This document shows, one piece after another, positions 50,591 to 59,174 of a DNA stretch of 64,000 nucleotides; within the stretch, counting starts at the first letter, position 1, and every line of letters starts with the position of its first letter. Both the position numbers and the translations under genes were made by a program. Origin of the DNA: Micromonospora sonchi (GTDB lineage: Bacteria > Actinomycetota > Actinomycetes > Mycobacteriales > Micromonosporaceae); contig NZ_BMNB01000025.1 of NCBI RefSeq assembly GCF_014646235.1, positions 30,191 to 94,190 on the forward strand. Reading direction: 5' to 3'. The notes below the pieces were generated by a model, which was given only the letters and a program-made list of their open reading frames with translations, searched no databases and was not told where the DNA came from.

Positions 50591-51994
50591 TCAGGCGTCG
50601 ACGGTCACCGACGGCAGGGAGAGCGCGGCGACGAGAACGGAAACGTCCGACACGTTCTCGAGAGACCGCACCAGATCGAGCCCGTGGGCGGCCTGCTCCT
50701 CGGACACGGTGCCGGAGAAGCGGACGTTGCGCCAGAACTTGTCCACGATCAGCTCCAACGGGGTGGGATTGCGCAGCCACCCGAGAGGAGCGGAACGCTC
50801 GGCCTCCAGGATCCGCCCGTCCTCGAGAACGATCCGCAGCCGGCTGTGCTGGTTGTTGCCCAGCGGCAGGTTCGGCAGCAGCGTGACCCGGCGGGCGAGG
50901 TCCAGGACCTGGGGATCGTAGATGGCCGGCTCGACGTAGTGCTCCAGTTCGGGGCGACCGCGGACGATGGCGTTGGCGATGCCGTAGGGGATGGTGAACA
51001 GGAACTTCGGCTGCTCGTCCCGTGCGGTCGGCACCTGGTTGAGGAAGTGGTCCACCCGGTTGGGCGGCACGTCGAGTTCCACCGCCTTCACCGCGGCGGC
51101 GTCGAATTCGTGCTCAGAGCGGATCTTCAGCACGCATTCGATCGGATTGTGGTTGCCGTAGCAGGACGGGTGCAGCTTGTGTTGGCCGTGGACGTAGAAC
51201 ACCGTGCCCAGGTCCGCGACCATGTTCTGCGGTGCCGGCTCCTGCGCGTACATCGCGAAGTACCCGCGCCGGCTCTCCAGGGCGTCCTTGACGCCGCCGA
51301 AGCCACGAAGGGAGAGCTGGCAGGCCAGGATGCCGTTGTAGGCGGCCGAGGCCCCGGGGAGCTTGAAGGAGTGCACCCCGTCCCAGATGCCCTGGAAGGA
51401 CCCGGCCATGAGGTTGAGCAGGATGCCGTAGGCGTTGCGGAGCTGGTCGTGGTCCAGGCCCATCAGGCGGCCGGCGACCGCCGTCGCCCCGAAGGCGTTG
51501 GACGTTCCGCAGACCTCGAAGTTCGTGTCGAAGCTGAACGTGTTGGCCACCGAGACCCGGGCGGCGACATCGCCGCCGAGGATGACGGCCGCCAGCACCT
51601 CTCGTCCGCTGGCTCGGGTGTACTCCCCGACGGCGAGGGCCACGGGCTCTGTGGTGCTGCTGACGTGCCCGACCATCTTGCCCTCGTTGACGCCTTCGGG
51701 TTCGGGCCCGGTCACCTCGAAGTCGAAGGACCGGCTCTGCAGGGAGGTGATCATGGCGGCGTACGGCAGCGGCAGCCGGTCAGGTCGGCCGAGGACCGCT
51801 GCCTCCGGGGCACCGGCCCAGCTCCGGACGAGGTCGAGCATCGCATCGTTGCCGGCAACGCCGACGCCCGACAGGGCACAGCCGATGGAGTCGATGAGCC
51901 GCTTCTTCGCCGCGAGCAGGTCGGAGTCACTGAACGCCTCGAACGGTGTGTCGAGGACGTGACGCACGATGCGGTCGATCAGGGCTTCGGTCAT
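50591..51994 (-). CDS. MmgE/PrpD-family dehydratase/decarboxylase
   Basis: 467 aa. 'AKKRLIDSIGCALSGVGVAG' (N-terminal helical domain), 'ATAVAGRLMGLDHDQLRNAY', 'GSFQGIWDGVHSFKLPGASA', 'KLHPSCYGNHNPIECVLKIR' and 'QPKFLFTIPYGIANAIVRGR' are family hallmarks. Relatives include 2-methylcitrate dehydratase and cis-aconitate decarboxylase. AGGAGTTCTGC precedes ATG 51994. First gene of the minus-strand catabolic operon, so it may handle the initial substrate or a side-chain product; no clear step in the homoprotocatechuate route needs it. Confidence 0.9.
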   Translation of the reverse strand: MTEALIDRIVRHVLDTPFEAFSDSDLLAAKKRLIDSIGCALSGVGVAGNDAMLDLVRSWAGAPEAAVLGRPDRLPLPYAAMITSLQSRSFDFEVTGPEPEGVNEGKMVGHVSSTTEPVALAVGEYTRASGREVLAAVILGGDVAARVSVANTFSFDTNFEVCGTSNAFGATAVAGRLMGLDHDQLRNAYGILLNLMAGSFQGIWDGVHSFKLPGASAAYNGILACQLSLRGFGGVKDALESRRGYFAMYAQEPAPQNMVADLGTVFYVHGQHKLHPSCYGNHNPIECVLKIRSEHEFDAAAVKAVELDVPPNRVDHFLNQVPTARDEQPKFLFTIPYGIANAIVRGRPELEHYVEPAIYDPQVLDLARRVTLLPNLPLGNNQHSRLRIVLEDGRILEAERSAPLGWLRNPTPLELIVDKFWRNVRFSGTVSEEQAAHGLDLVRSLENVSDVSVLVAALSLPSVTVDA

Positions 51995-52285
51995 GCAGAA
52001 CTCCTGGTGCGAGGACTGTGGGTGCGCTCGGCGTCGCGTAGCGTGACAGGCGGGGCTGCGCACGACCGACCATAGGGCAGCCCGCTCAGCGGCGGAACAA
52101 TCGCATTCCGTGGTCCGGAAAGCACCGCTCCCCCCGCCTCGTTTCCTGCCCGTTCCGCCCTGAGCGGCCCAGTTGCTCCGGATCGACGTTCGCGCCGCCA
52201 TTCCGGCATCTGGAAGACGACCCTCGGCAGAAACTCAACCTCGCCCTACGCTTCCCGGAGCGACCGATCAGAGGGAGAACCGAGA
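51995..52285. other. divergent promoter region of the two catabolic operons
   Basis: 290 bases between mmgE/prpD (minus) and the monooxygenase (plus). It has no coding frame but holds a TTCCG-N5-CGGAA dyad at 52106-52120. Regulators nearby are IclR-type. Confidence 0.6.
52106..52120. promoter_or_regulatory. dyad in divergent catabolic promoter
   Basis: TTCCG-TGGTC-CGGAA, perfect 5-bp arms, near the middle of the 290-base divergent region. Candidate binding site for one of the IclR proteins; short arms make chance occurrence possible. Confidence 0.35.
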
Positions 52286-53548
52286 ATGCCCACGTCAACC
52301 CAGGACATTCCATTGACGGGCGTCGCCGATTATTCAGCGCCGCGTTCCGCCGATTGGGGCGAGTACCGCGAGCGCGCCATCGCTGAGGGCCAGAGGTTCC
52401 TGGACGCCGTCGAGGGCATTCTCGACACCGTCCGCGCTGGCCGCGACACGTCCGAGGCCGAGGGGCGCGTCCCCGACACCTCCATCGAGGCGATGATCGG
52501 CACCGGTCTGTTCCGCGCCTTCACGCCCCTGCGGTACGGCGGCCTCGAGATGGCCCCGGCCGCGTTCTTCGAGGGGATCATGCGGATCGCGGAGGCGGAC
52601 AGCTCCGCGGCCTGGGTCGCCGGACAGCTCAACGTCCACTCCTTCGAGATCGCCCTCATGGACGAGCGCATGCAGGACGAGTTCTGGGGCGAAACCCCGG
52701 ACGCCCGCGCCTCGAGTTCGTACGCCCCCACCGGCAAGTGGGAACAGGTTGAGGGCGGGTACCGCCTCAACGGCACCTGGACCTTCTCCAGCGGAGTCGA
52801 TCACGCCCAGTGGATCATCCTGGGCGGCCGGGACCGTAACTTCGTGGTCCCGGTCTCCGACGTCTCGATCGACCACAACAGCTGGGACGTGCAGGGCCTG
52901 AAGGGCACCGGCAGCAAGGCGGTGACCCTCGCCGACGTTTTCGTCCCGGACCACCGCACCCACCTGCTCATCGACACCTACAACGACGCCAACCCGGGCT
53001 GGAAGGTCAACAACCGACCGCTGTACTGGGTCTCGTTCACCTCCCTGTTCAACTCCACCCCGACGAACACGGTCATCGGCACCGCGACGGGCGGCATCGA
53101 GGCGTTCCTCGCACAGTCCCGCATCCGTGTCACGCGCATGGGTACCGGCGCTCCCGCGGCGCAGGACCCGTTCCTTCAGCTGACGCTCGCCGAGGCCATG
53201 ACCACGGTCCGCACCATCAAGGAACGCCACCTGCGGAACTGGCGCGGCCTGTTCGATCTCGCGTGCCGCGGCGAGGAAGCCAGCCCGCTCGAGCGCATGC
53301 GGGTCCGGTTCGAGGCCGCCGACTCCATCGCGACGTGCTACGAGTCCCTCACCGAGGTCTGGCCGCTTGCCGGTGCATCGGCCTCGTTGAGCGCGAACCC
53401 GCTGCAGCAGGTAATGCGCGACCTCATGTCGGCCCGCAATCACGGCTCGGCCAAGAAGGAACTCGCGGCCGGGAAGTACGTCAAGACCCTCTTCGGTCTT
53501 CCTCCAGCGCCCTTTACCGACCTGGGCACCCTCAACTACTACAAGTAA
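52286..53548 (+). CDS. flavin-dependent monooxygenase, acyl-CoA dehydrogenase fold (C2/HsaA-type)
   Basis: 420 aa. 'IGTGLFRAFTPLRYGGLEMA', 'RIAEADSSAAWVAGQLNVHS', 'GGYRLNGTWTFSSGVDHAQW' (flavin site with Ser), 'GLKGTGSKAVTLADVFVPDH' and a C-terminal 'MRDLMSARNHGSAKKE' with the late histidine seen in group D monooxygenases. Length and order fit the oxygenase (C2) of p-hydroxyphenylacetate 3-hydroxylase and HsaA. It hydroxylates a phenol ortho to OH using reduced flavin from its partner. GGGAGAACCGAGA precedes the ATG; the partner reductase follows after 36 bases. Confidence 0.9.
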   Translation: MPTSTQDIPLTGVADYSAPRSADWGEYRERAIAEGQRFLDAVEGILDTVRAGRDTSEAEGRVPDTSIEAMIGTGLFRAFTPLRYGGLEMAPAAFFEGIMRIAEADSSAAWVAGQLNVHSFEIALMDERMQDEFWGETPDARASSSYAPTGKWEQVEGGYRLNGTWTFSSGVDHAQWIILGGRDRNFVVPVSDVSIDHNSWDVQGLKGTGSKAVTLADVFVPDHRTHLLIDTYNDANPGWKVNNRPLYWVSFTSLFNSTPTNTVIGTATGGIEAFLAQSRIRVTRMGTGAPAAQDPFLQLTLAEAMTTVRTIKERHLRNWRGLFDLACRGEEASPLERMRVRFEAADSIATCYESLTEVWPLAGASASLSANPLQQVMRDLMSARNHGSAKKELAAGKYVKTLFGLPPAPFTDLGTLNYYK

Positions 53549-53584
53549 TCCGCGTCCGTCGCCCACTGCCGAAAGAATGCGCAA

Positions 53585-54568
53585 ATGACCGAAACTGCCG
53601 ACATCCGGAACGCTTCTGGGGTCCTCGAGCAGGGCGACCCGGCCGTTGACCCGCGCGCCTTCCGGCGCGCCCTCGGCCAGTTCGCGACCGGCGTGACCGT
53701 GATCGCGACGAGCGCCGGGGACCAGGTGGTGGGGTTGACCGCGAACTCGTTCTCCGCGGTCTCCCTGGATCCACCGCTCGTGCTGTGGTCCATCCGCAAG
53801 AAGTCCGGACGCGCCCCGGCGTTCATCAATAACGGCCACTTCACCATCAATGTCCTCGCCGAGGACCAGATGGAGCTTGCCGGCATGTTCGGCCGCCCGC
53901 ACGAAGAGCAGTTCGCCGAGATCGACTGGACCGCCGGTCGACACGGCGACCCCCTGCTGACCGGCGCGATCGCGCACTTCGAGTGCGTCAACGAGGCGGT
54001 CCTCGACGGCGGTGATCACCACATCCTGGTCGGCCGGGTCGAGCGCTTTGCGCGGTACGACGGTGCTCCCCTGCTCTTTTCGCAGGGCCAGTACGGCGTG
54101 TCGAGCAGCCATCCCGAACTGGCGCTGACCGCGGCCTCGGCGGTCGCACCCTGTGCAGAGCCGGCCGAGGAGCCCTTGTTCATGTCCCTTCTCCAGGCAA
54201 CCGATCACCACATGTCGGCGCTGTTTCAGGCGCACCGACAGCAGGTCGGCGTCACCCTGCCGACGTCCCGGGTCCTCAACCGCCTCTTCCGCGGCCCCTG
54301 CACCCGGGAGGTTCTGGAGCAGGAGGCCTTCCTCGGCGAGAACGCGGTGGAAAACGCCCTGTCCGACCTCGCCGACGAGGGCCAGGTGGTCGAGGCAGCG
54401 GACGGGACCTGGGCTCTCACCGACAAGGGACGCGAGGTTCGGGCCGCCCTGCGTCGCAGCGCCGAGGCGTTCACCACTGCGCAGCTTCGTGGCATCCCGG
54501 AGGCGGATCTGGCTGCCGCCGAGCGCGTTCTCCGGACCCTGCTGGACCGCGGTCACCCGCAGGGATGA
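53585..54568 (+). CDS. flavin reductase with C-terminal MarR-like domain (C1-type)
   Basis: 327 aa. Residues ~20-180 are a flavin reductase domain: 'RRALGQFATGVTVIATSAGD', 'VVGLTANSFSAVSLDPPLVL', 'FTINVLAEDQMELAGMFGRP', 'FECVNEAVLDGGDHHILVGR'. Residues ~200-325 form a winged-helix/MarR-like module: 'LTLPTSRVLNRLFRGPCTRE' style (here 'VTLPTSRVLNRLFRGPCTRE'), 'DLADEGQVVEAADGTWALTD' and 'KGREVRAAL'. This two-part build is that of the C1 reductase of Acinetobacter p-hydroxyphenylacetate hydroxylase, where the aromatic substrate binds and stimulates reduction. It supplies FMNH2 to the monooxygenase at 52286. Confidence 0.9.
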   Translation: MTETADIRNASGVLEQGDPAVDPRAFRRALGQFATGVTVIATSAGDQVVGLTANSFSAVSLDPPLVLWSIRKKSGRAPAFINNGHFTINVLAEDQMELAGMFGRPHEEQFAEIDWTAGRHGDPLLTGAIAHFECVNEAVLDGGDHHILVGRVERFARYDGAPLLFSQGQYGVSSSHPELALTAASAVAPCAEPAEEPLFMSLLQATDHHMSALFQAHRQQVGVTLPTSRVLNRLFRGPCTREVLEQEAFLGENAVENALSDLADEGQVVEAADGTWALTDKGREVRAALRRSAEAFTTAQLRGIPEADLAAAERVLRTLLDRGHPQG

Positions 54569-54686
54569 GCGGCGCGAGTGTCGCCCGGGCGCACGCCGAC
54601 CGGAGGAGGCGGCCGGCGTACCTCTCGGCGGCCGGCCGTGGCCACGGTGCGAGAAGAAACGAACGACGAATGGCTACTCTTCAAAT

Positions 54687-55391
54687 ATGACCATGCCCGC
54701 GCCCAGCGGCTCGATCGCGTCGAAGAACATCGGGTCGCAGACCCTGGCCCGTGGCCTTCGCGCCCTCGAACTGGTCGCTGCGTCCAGGAACGGCCTGACC
54801 ATGCAAGAGGTGGCCGATGCGCTCGACGTGCATCGGACCATCGCCTACCGCATGCTGTCCACGCTCGCGGACTTCCATCTGGTCACCCGTTTGCCCGACG
54901 GCCGGTTCCGGGCCGGCGCCGGACTGGCCGCCCTCGCCGCACTGGCCCAGGGCGACCTGCGTGAGGTGGCACTGCCGGTCCTGCGTGAGTTGGCCGACAC
55001 GCTGGAATGCACGCTGTCGCTGATCGTGGCCGAAGGCGAGGAAGCGGTGGCCGTCGCCGTGATCGAGCCGACCACCACGGTCTACCATCTCGCCTTCCGC
55101 ACCGGCAGCCGCCACCGGCTCGACCGAGGAGCCGCGGGCCTGGCCCTGCGGGCCGCCGGCCCCCGCCGGTCTGGGGAAGCACCGGAGGTGACTCTGGCGC
55201 GCCAGCGCGGCTACGCATCGACCTACGGGCAGGTGGAGCCCGGCGCCTACGGCCTGGCCGTGCCACTGCGCCAGCCCCCCTCGGTTCCGGCCGCCTGCAT
55301 CAACCTCATCACCTACCGGGCCGACCTGATCGACAGCAGCATCGAGCCGATGCGGCAGGCCGCGGAGCGCATCTCCACGGCCCTGGCTTGA
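54687..55391 (+). CDS. IclR-family transcriptional regulator
   Basis: 234 aa, slightly short for IclR. Winged HTH 'ARGLRALELVAASRNGLTMQ', 'EVADALDVHRTIAYRMLSTL', 'ADFHLVTRLPDGRFRAGAGL'; ligand domain reduced ('AVPLRQPPSVPAACINLITY'). The ATG at 54687 has no ribosome binding site, so a leaderless transcript or another start is possible. It follows the reductase by 118 bases. With the second IclR next to it, it probably controls one of the flanking aromatic operons. Confidence 0.85.
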   Translation: MTMPAPSGSIASKNIGSQTLARGLRALELVAASRNGLTMQEVADALDVHRTIAYRMLSTLADFHLVTRLPDGRFRAGAGLAALAALAQGDLREVALPVLRELADTLECTLSLIVAEGEEAVAVAVIEPTTTVYHLAFRTGSRHRLDRGAAGLALRAAGPRRSGEAPEVTLARQRGYASTYGQVEPGAYGLAVPLRQPPSVPAACINLITYRADLIDSSIEPMRQAAERISTALA

Positions 55392-55410
55392 GCGGTCAGG
55401 CCAGCGGCAC

Positions 55411-56232
55411 ATGGAGCAGCCAGTGGCCTCGGACAATGCCGGAGGTGCCGCACGAAGCGAGCCGCCCGCGGCCGGGCCCGTCGTCGACCTCAACACCGTG
55501 CTCGGCAAGGTTGTTGCAGTCCTGTTCGCCTTCCGCGCCGAGGACCACGGGATCACCCTTGCCGAACTCGGCCGTCGCACCGGGTTGCGCAAGGGCACGC
55601 TGCACCGGGTGGCCCGTGACCTCGTCGACGCCCGACTGCTCGACCGCACCGGCGACGGGTACCGGCTCAGCAGCCAGATCTTTCAGCTGGGTATGCGGGC
55701 GTCGGTGGAGCGGGGACTGCTGGAGGTAGCCACGCCGTTCATGGAGGACCTCTACGAGCGCACCCACGAGACCGTGCACCTCGGCGTGCTCGATGGCGAC
55801 AGCGTCGTCTACGTGGCCAAAATCGGCGGTCACCGTCAGGCGGCCGCCCCGTCGCGGATCGGCGGCCGGATGCCTCTGTACTGCACCGGCATCGGTAAGG
55901 CATTGTTGGCGTACTCTCCACCGGAGCTGGCCGCCCGGGTCGTCGCCGCCGGCCTGGGCAGGCGCACCCCGCGCACGATCACAGCTCCGGGGCTACTGCG
56001 CCAGCAACTCGCGCGTATCGCCGAGACCGGGGTGGCGTTCGAACACGAGGAGTCGGCCATCGGCATCACCTGCGTCGCCGCCCCCGTCCTCGACGCCGAC
56101 GACCAGCCGATCGCCGCGCTCAGCGTCACCGGGCCGGTCACCCGCTTCCAGCCCGAGCGCCACGCATGCTCGGTGAAGGCGGCGGCAGCGGGCGTAGCGG
56201 CGACTCTCGGCCGGCGCGCCGCCCTGAGCTGA
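55411..56232 (+). CDS. IclR-family regulator, MhpR-like by position
   Basis: 273 aa. HTH: 'LGKVVAVLFAFRAEDHGITL', 'AELGRRTGLRKGTLHRVARD', 'LVDARLLDRTGDGYRLSS'. Ligand domain: 'TPFMEDLYERTHETVHLGVL', 'GRMPLYCTGIGKALLAYSPP', 'VAFEHEESAIGITCVAAPVL', 'DADDQPIAALSVTGP'. Full IclR length. It ends 110 bases before mhpD on the same strand, and E. coli mhpR is also IclR-type, so it likely activates the mhp operon with an aromatic acid as inducer (inference). Confidence 0.88.
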   Translation: MEQPVASDNAGGAARSEPPAAGPVVDLNTVLGKVVAVLFAFRAEDHGITLAELGRRTGLRKGTLHRVARDLVDARLLDRTGDGYRLSSQIFQLGMRASVERGLLEVATPFMEDLYERTHETVHLGVLDGDSVVYVAKIGGHRQAAAPSRIGGRMPLYCTGIGKALLAYSPPELAARVVAAGLGRRTPRTITAPGLLRQQLARIAETGVAFEHEESAIGITCVAAPVLDADDQPIAALSVTGPVTRFQPERHACSVKAAAAGVAATLGRRAALS

Positions 56233-56341
56233 CGGCGACGAGAGGAGTCTCTCGGCGTTCCGGTCACCGGAACACCGCCCTGGCCGAGCGGTGACTCGGG
56301 CTGTCAAGGTCAGCAGACCAACGGGCCCTTTCGAGGAAACG

Positions 56342-57154
56342 ATGACACAAGCAACCAGGCATAACGACGCCGTGACCAAGGCCGCCGAGCGGCTTCAGAG
56401 CGCTGCGCGCAGCGGAGTGCCGTGCCGGCCGGTCCGGGACCTGATCGGCGGCTCTGACGTCGCGCTCGCGTACGCGGTCCAGCAGCGGCTGACCGAGGCG
56501 CGGCTAGCCGACGGCGCGCGGGCCGTCGGTCGCAAGATCGGACTGACGTCCCCGGTGGTCCAGAAGCAGCTCGGCGTCGACCGTCCGGACTTCGGGGTGC
56601 TCTTCGACGACATGGACGTCTCCGCGCTCGACCTCGTCCCCGCTGACCGGCTGCTTCAGCCGAAGGTGGAGGCGGAGATCGCTTTCATCCTTGGAGCGGA
56701 CCTGGCAGACGGCCCCCTCGACGCTGACCAGGTGCGTGGTGCGGTGGAGGTTGCGGTCGCCGCGCTGGAGATCGTCGACAGCCGAATCGCCGGCTGGGAT
56801 ATCACCTTCGGCGATACCGTGGCCGACAACGCCTCCAGCGGTCTGTTCGTACTGGGCGAGCAGCGGCTCGGCCTGGCGGCCTTCGAACCGGTCGCGGCGA
56901 GTATGCGGATGTATCTCGACGACGAGCTGGTTTCCGAGGGCAGCGGCGCAGCCTGCCTGGGAGATCCACTGCTGGCGCTGGCCTGGCTGGCGCGTACCGC
57001 CCGGGATCTCGGCGAGCCGTTGCGCGCCGGCGAGGTGGTGTTGTCCGGCGCCTTGGGGCCGATGGTGCCGGTGCCGGCAGGTGCCAGGGTGCGCGCCGAG
57101 ATCAGCGGCTTGGGCCCCGTGACGGCGACGTTCTCCGGAAAGGAGGAGCGATGA
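56342..57154 (+). CDS. mhpD: 2-keto-4-pentenoate hydratase
   Basis: 270 aa. 'DVALAYAVQQRLTEARLADG', 'RAVGRKIGLTSPVVQKQLGV', 'DRPDFGVLFDDM', 'QPKVEAEIAFILGADLAD', 'AALEIVDSRIAGWDITFGDT' and 'VADNASSGLFVLG' are the MhpD pattern (GLTSxxVQxQLGVDxPDxG). It turns 2-hydroxypenta-2,4-dienoate into 4-hydroxy-2-oxovalerate. CGAGGAAACG stands before the ATG. It overlaps mhpF by four bases (ATGA), starting the operon mhpDFECAB. Confidence 0.95.
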   Translation: MTQATRHNDAVTKAAERLQSAARSGVPCRPVRDLIGGSDVALAYAVQQRLTEARLADGARAVGRKIGLTSPVVQKQLGVDRPDFGVLFDDMDVSALDLVPADRLLQPKVEAEIAFILGADLADGPLDADQVRGAVEVAVAALEIVDSRIAGWDITFGDTVADNASSGLFVLGEQRLGLAAFEPVAASMRMYLDDELVSEGSGAACLGDPLLALAWLARTARDLGEPLRAGEVVLSGALGPMVPVPAGARVRAEISGLGPVTATFSGKEER

Positions 57155-58113
57155 GCAGGACCAAGGTTGCGATCATCGGGTCGGGCAACATCGGCACCGA
57201 CCTGATGATCAAGGTGCTGCGGCACTCTGACGTCCTTGAGATGGGGGCGATGGTCGGCATCGACCCGGCCTCCGACGGCCTGGCCCGGGCCCGCCGGTTC
57301 AAGGTTCCCGTCACCGCCGAGGGCGTGGACGGGCTGATCGCGATGGATGGCTTCGACCAGATTGGGATCGTCTTCGACGCTACCTCAGCGAAGGCGCACC
57401 GGGCCAACGCGGAGAAGCTCGCCCCGTACGGCAAGAAGTTGGTCGATCTGACCCCGGCGGCGATCGGGCCGTACGTGGTGCCGGCGGTGAACCTGGACGA
57501 CCACCTGGCCGACGACATCGACAACGTGAACATGGTGACCTGTGGCGGGCAGGCGACCATCCCGATGGTCGCTGCCGTCGCGCGGGTGGTACCGGTGCCG
57601 TACGCGGAGATCGTCGCGTCGATCGCGTCGAAGTCGGCGGGGCCGGGCACCCGGGCCAACATCGACGAGTTCACCGAGACCACCGCGCACGCCATCGAGA
57701 CGGTCGGCGGCGCCGGGCGAGGCAAGGCGATCATCGTCCTGAATCCGGCCGAGCCGCCGCTGATCATGCGCGACACCGTTCTCTGCCTGATCGGCGATGC
57801 CGACCACGACGCGATCCGCACCTCGGTGGAGGACATGGTCGCGGAGGTCGCCGGGTACGTGCCTGGCTACCGGCTCAAGCAGCAGGTGCAGTTCACCCCG
57901 GTCGCGGCCGACGAACCGGTGCACACCCTGCTGCCTGAGGGGGCCGGACCGGTGACCACCAAGGTGTCGATCTTCCTCGAGGTGGAGGGCGCCGCCCACT
58001 ATCTGCCGGCCTACGCCGGCAACCTGGACATCATGACCTCGGCCGCGCTGCGCGTGGGCGAGAGGCTGGCGACGAACAGCGCACGTCGAGCGCCCGCGGA
58101 GGTGGCCCCGTGA
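57151..58113 (+). CDS. mhpF: acetaldehyde dehydrogenase (acetylating)
   Basis: 320 aa. 'KVAIIGSGNIGTDLMIKVLR' (NAD binding GxGxxG), 'GIVFDATSAKAHRANAEKLA', 'LTPAAIGPYVVPAVNLDDHL', and catalytic Cys in 'NMVTCGGQATIPMVAAVARV'. It converts acetaldehyde to acetyl-CoA while bound to the MhpE aldolase. Coupled by overlaps of four bases to both neighbours, as is usual for this complex. Confidence 0.96.
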   Translation: MSRTKVAIIGSGNIGTDLMIKVLRHSDVLEMGAMVGIDPASDGLARARRFKVPVTAEGVDGLIAMDGFDQIGIVFDATSAKAHRANAEKLAPYGKKLVDLTPAAIGPYVVPAVNLDDHLADDIDNVNMVTCGGQATIPMVAAVARVVPVPYAEIVASIASKSAGPGTRANIDEFTETTAHAIETVGGAGRGKAIIVLNPAEPPLIMRDTVLCLIGDADHDAIRTSVEDMVAEVAGYVPGYRLKQQVQFTPVAADEPVHTLLPEGAGPVTTKVSIFLEVEGAAHYLPAYAGNLDIMTSAALRVGERLATNSARRAPAEVAP

Positions 58114-59174
58114 CAACCCAAACGCCCGACCTGTACGTCCAGGACGTAACGCTGCGCGATGGTATGCACGCCGTGCGGCATCGGATCACCCCCGCCGACG
58201 TCGCCCGGATCGTGGCTGCCCTGGATGCCGCCGGGGTCGACGCCATCGAGGTGGCCCACGGTGACGGGCTGGCCGGCGGCAGCCTGAACTACGGTCCCGG
58301 CAGCAACACCGACTGGGAGTGGATCGAAGCGGCCGCAGAGAACCTCGAGCGGGCCACGCTGACGACCTTGCTGCTGCCGGGTATCGGCACGATCGCCGAA
58401 CTCAAACACGCCTACTCGCTCGGGGTCCGCTCGGTACGGGTGGCCACCCACTGCACCGAGGCCGACGTCGCCGCCCAGCACATCGCCACGGCCCGCGAAC
58501 TGGGTATGGACGTCTCCGGGTTCCTGATGATGAGCCACATGGCCCCGGCCGTCGAGCTCGCCCGGCAGGCGGCCCTGATGGAGTCGTACGGGGCGCACTG
58601 CGTCTACGTCACCGACTCCGGAGGCCGGCTGACCATGGACGGCGTGCGCGAGCGCATCCGCGCCTACCGAGACGTGCTGCGGCCGGAGACCCAACTGGGC
58701 ATCCACGCCCATCAGAACCTCTCCCTCGCCGTGGCCAACTCGGTGGTCGCCGTCGAGGAGGGCGTCACGCGGGTCGACGCGTCCCTGGCCGGGCACGGCG
58801 CAGGGGCCGGCAACTGTCCCATCGAACCGTTCATCGCCGTGGCCAACCTGCAGGGCTGGAAGCACCGCTGCGACCTGTTCGCGCTGCAGGACGCCGCCGA
58901 CGATCTCGTCCGTCCGCTGCAGGACCGCCCGGTGCAGGTCGACCGGGAGACCCTCACCCTCGGGTACGCCGGCGTGTACTCCAGTTTCCTACGGCACGCC
59001 GAGGCCGCGTCGCAGCGGTACGGCATCGACGTCCGCACGCTCCTGCTCGAGGTGGGCCGCCGCGGCCTGGTCGGCGGGCAGGAAGACATGATCGTCGACA
59101 TCGCCCTCGACCTGCAGGCCGCCCAGGCCGCCCAGGCCGCCCAGGCCGCCCAGGCCGCGGGGGCCAACGGATAA
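58110..59174 (+). CDS. mhpE: 4-hydroxy-2-oxovalerate aldolase
   Basis: 354 aa. 'VTLRDGMHAVRHRITPADVA' (DRE-TIM metal site), 'AIEVAHGDGLAGGSLNYGPG', 'HTNEADVA'-like stretch here 'VATHCTEADVAAQHIATARE', 'GIHAHQNLSLAVANSVVAVE' and 'RVDASLAGHGAGAGNCPIEP' are all family motifs. It cleaves 4-hydroxy-2-oxovalerate to pyruvate and acetaldehyde, handed to MhpF. The C-terminus ends in an unusual (QAA)5 run encoded by five 9-base tandem repeats (59115-59159), which may vary in number. Confidence 0.96.
   Translation: MTTQTPDLYVQDVTLRDGMHAVRHRITPADVARIVAALDAAGVDAIEVAHGDGLAGGSLNYGPGSNTDWEWIEAAAENLERATLTTLLLPGIGTIAELKHAYSLGVRSVRVATHCTEADVAAQHIATARELGMDVSGFLMMSHMAPAVELARQAALMESYGAHCVYVTDSGGRLTMDGVRERIRAYRDVLRPETQLGIHAHQNLSLAVANSVVAVEEGVTRVDASLAGHGAGAGNCPIEPFIAVANLQGWKHRCDLFALQDAADDLVRPLQDRPVQVDRETLTLGYAGVYSSFLRHAEAASQRYGIDVRTLLLEVGRRGLVGGQEDMIVDIALDLQAAQAAQAAQAAQAAGANG
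59115..59159. repeat. five 9-bp tandem repeats in mhpE 3' end
   Basis: Unit CAGGCCGCC, four perfect copies and one with a final G. In frame, adding Gln-Ala-Ala each; copy-number change would not break the gene. Confidence 0.9.

Noticed and set aside
52334..54556. 740-codon frame opposite the monooxygenase and reductase genes
   Set aside because: Shadow of two genes with strong family motifs; its own sequence has none.
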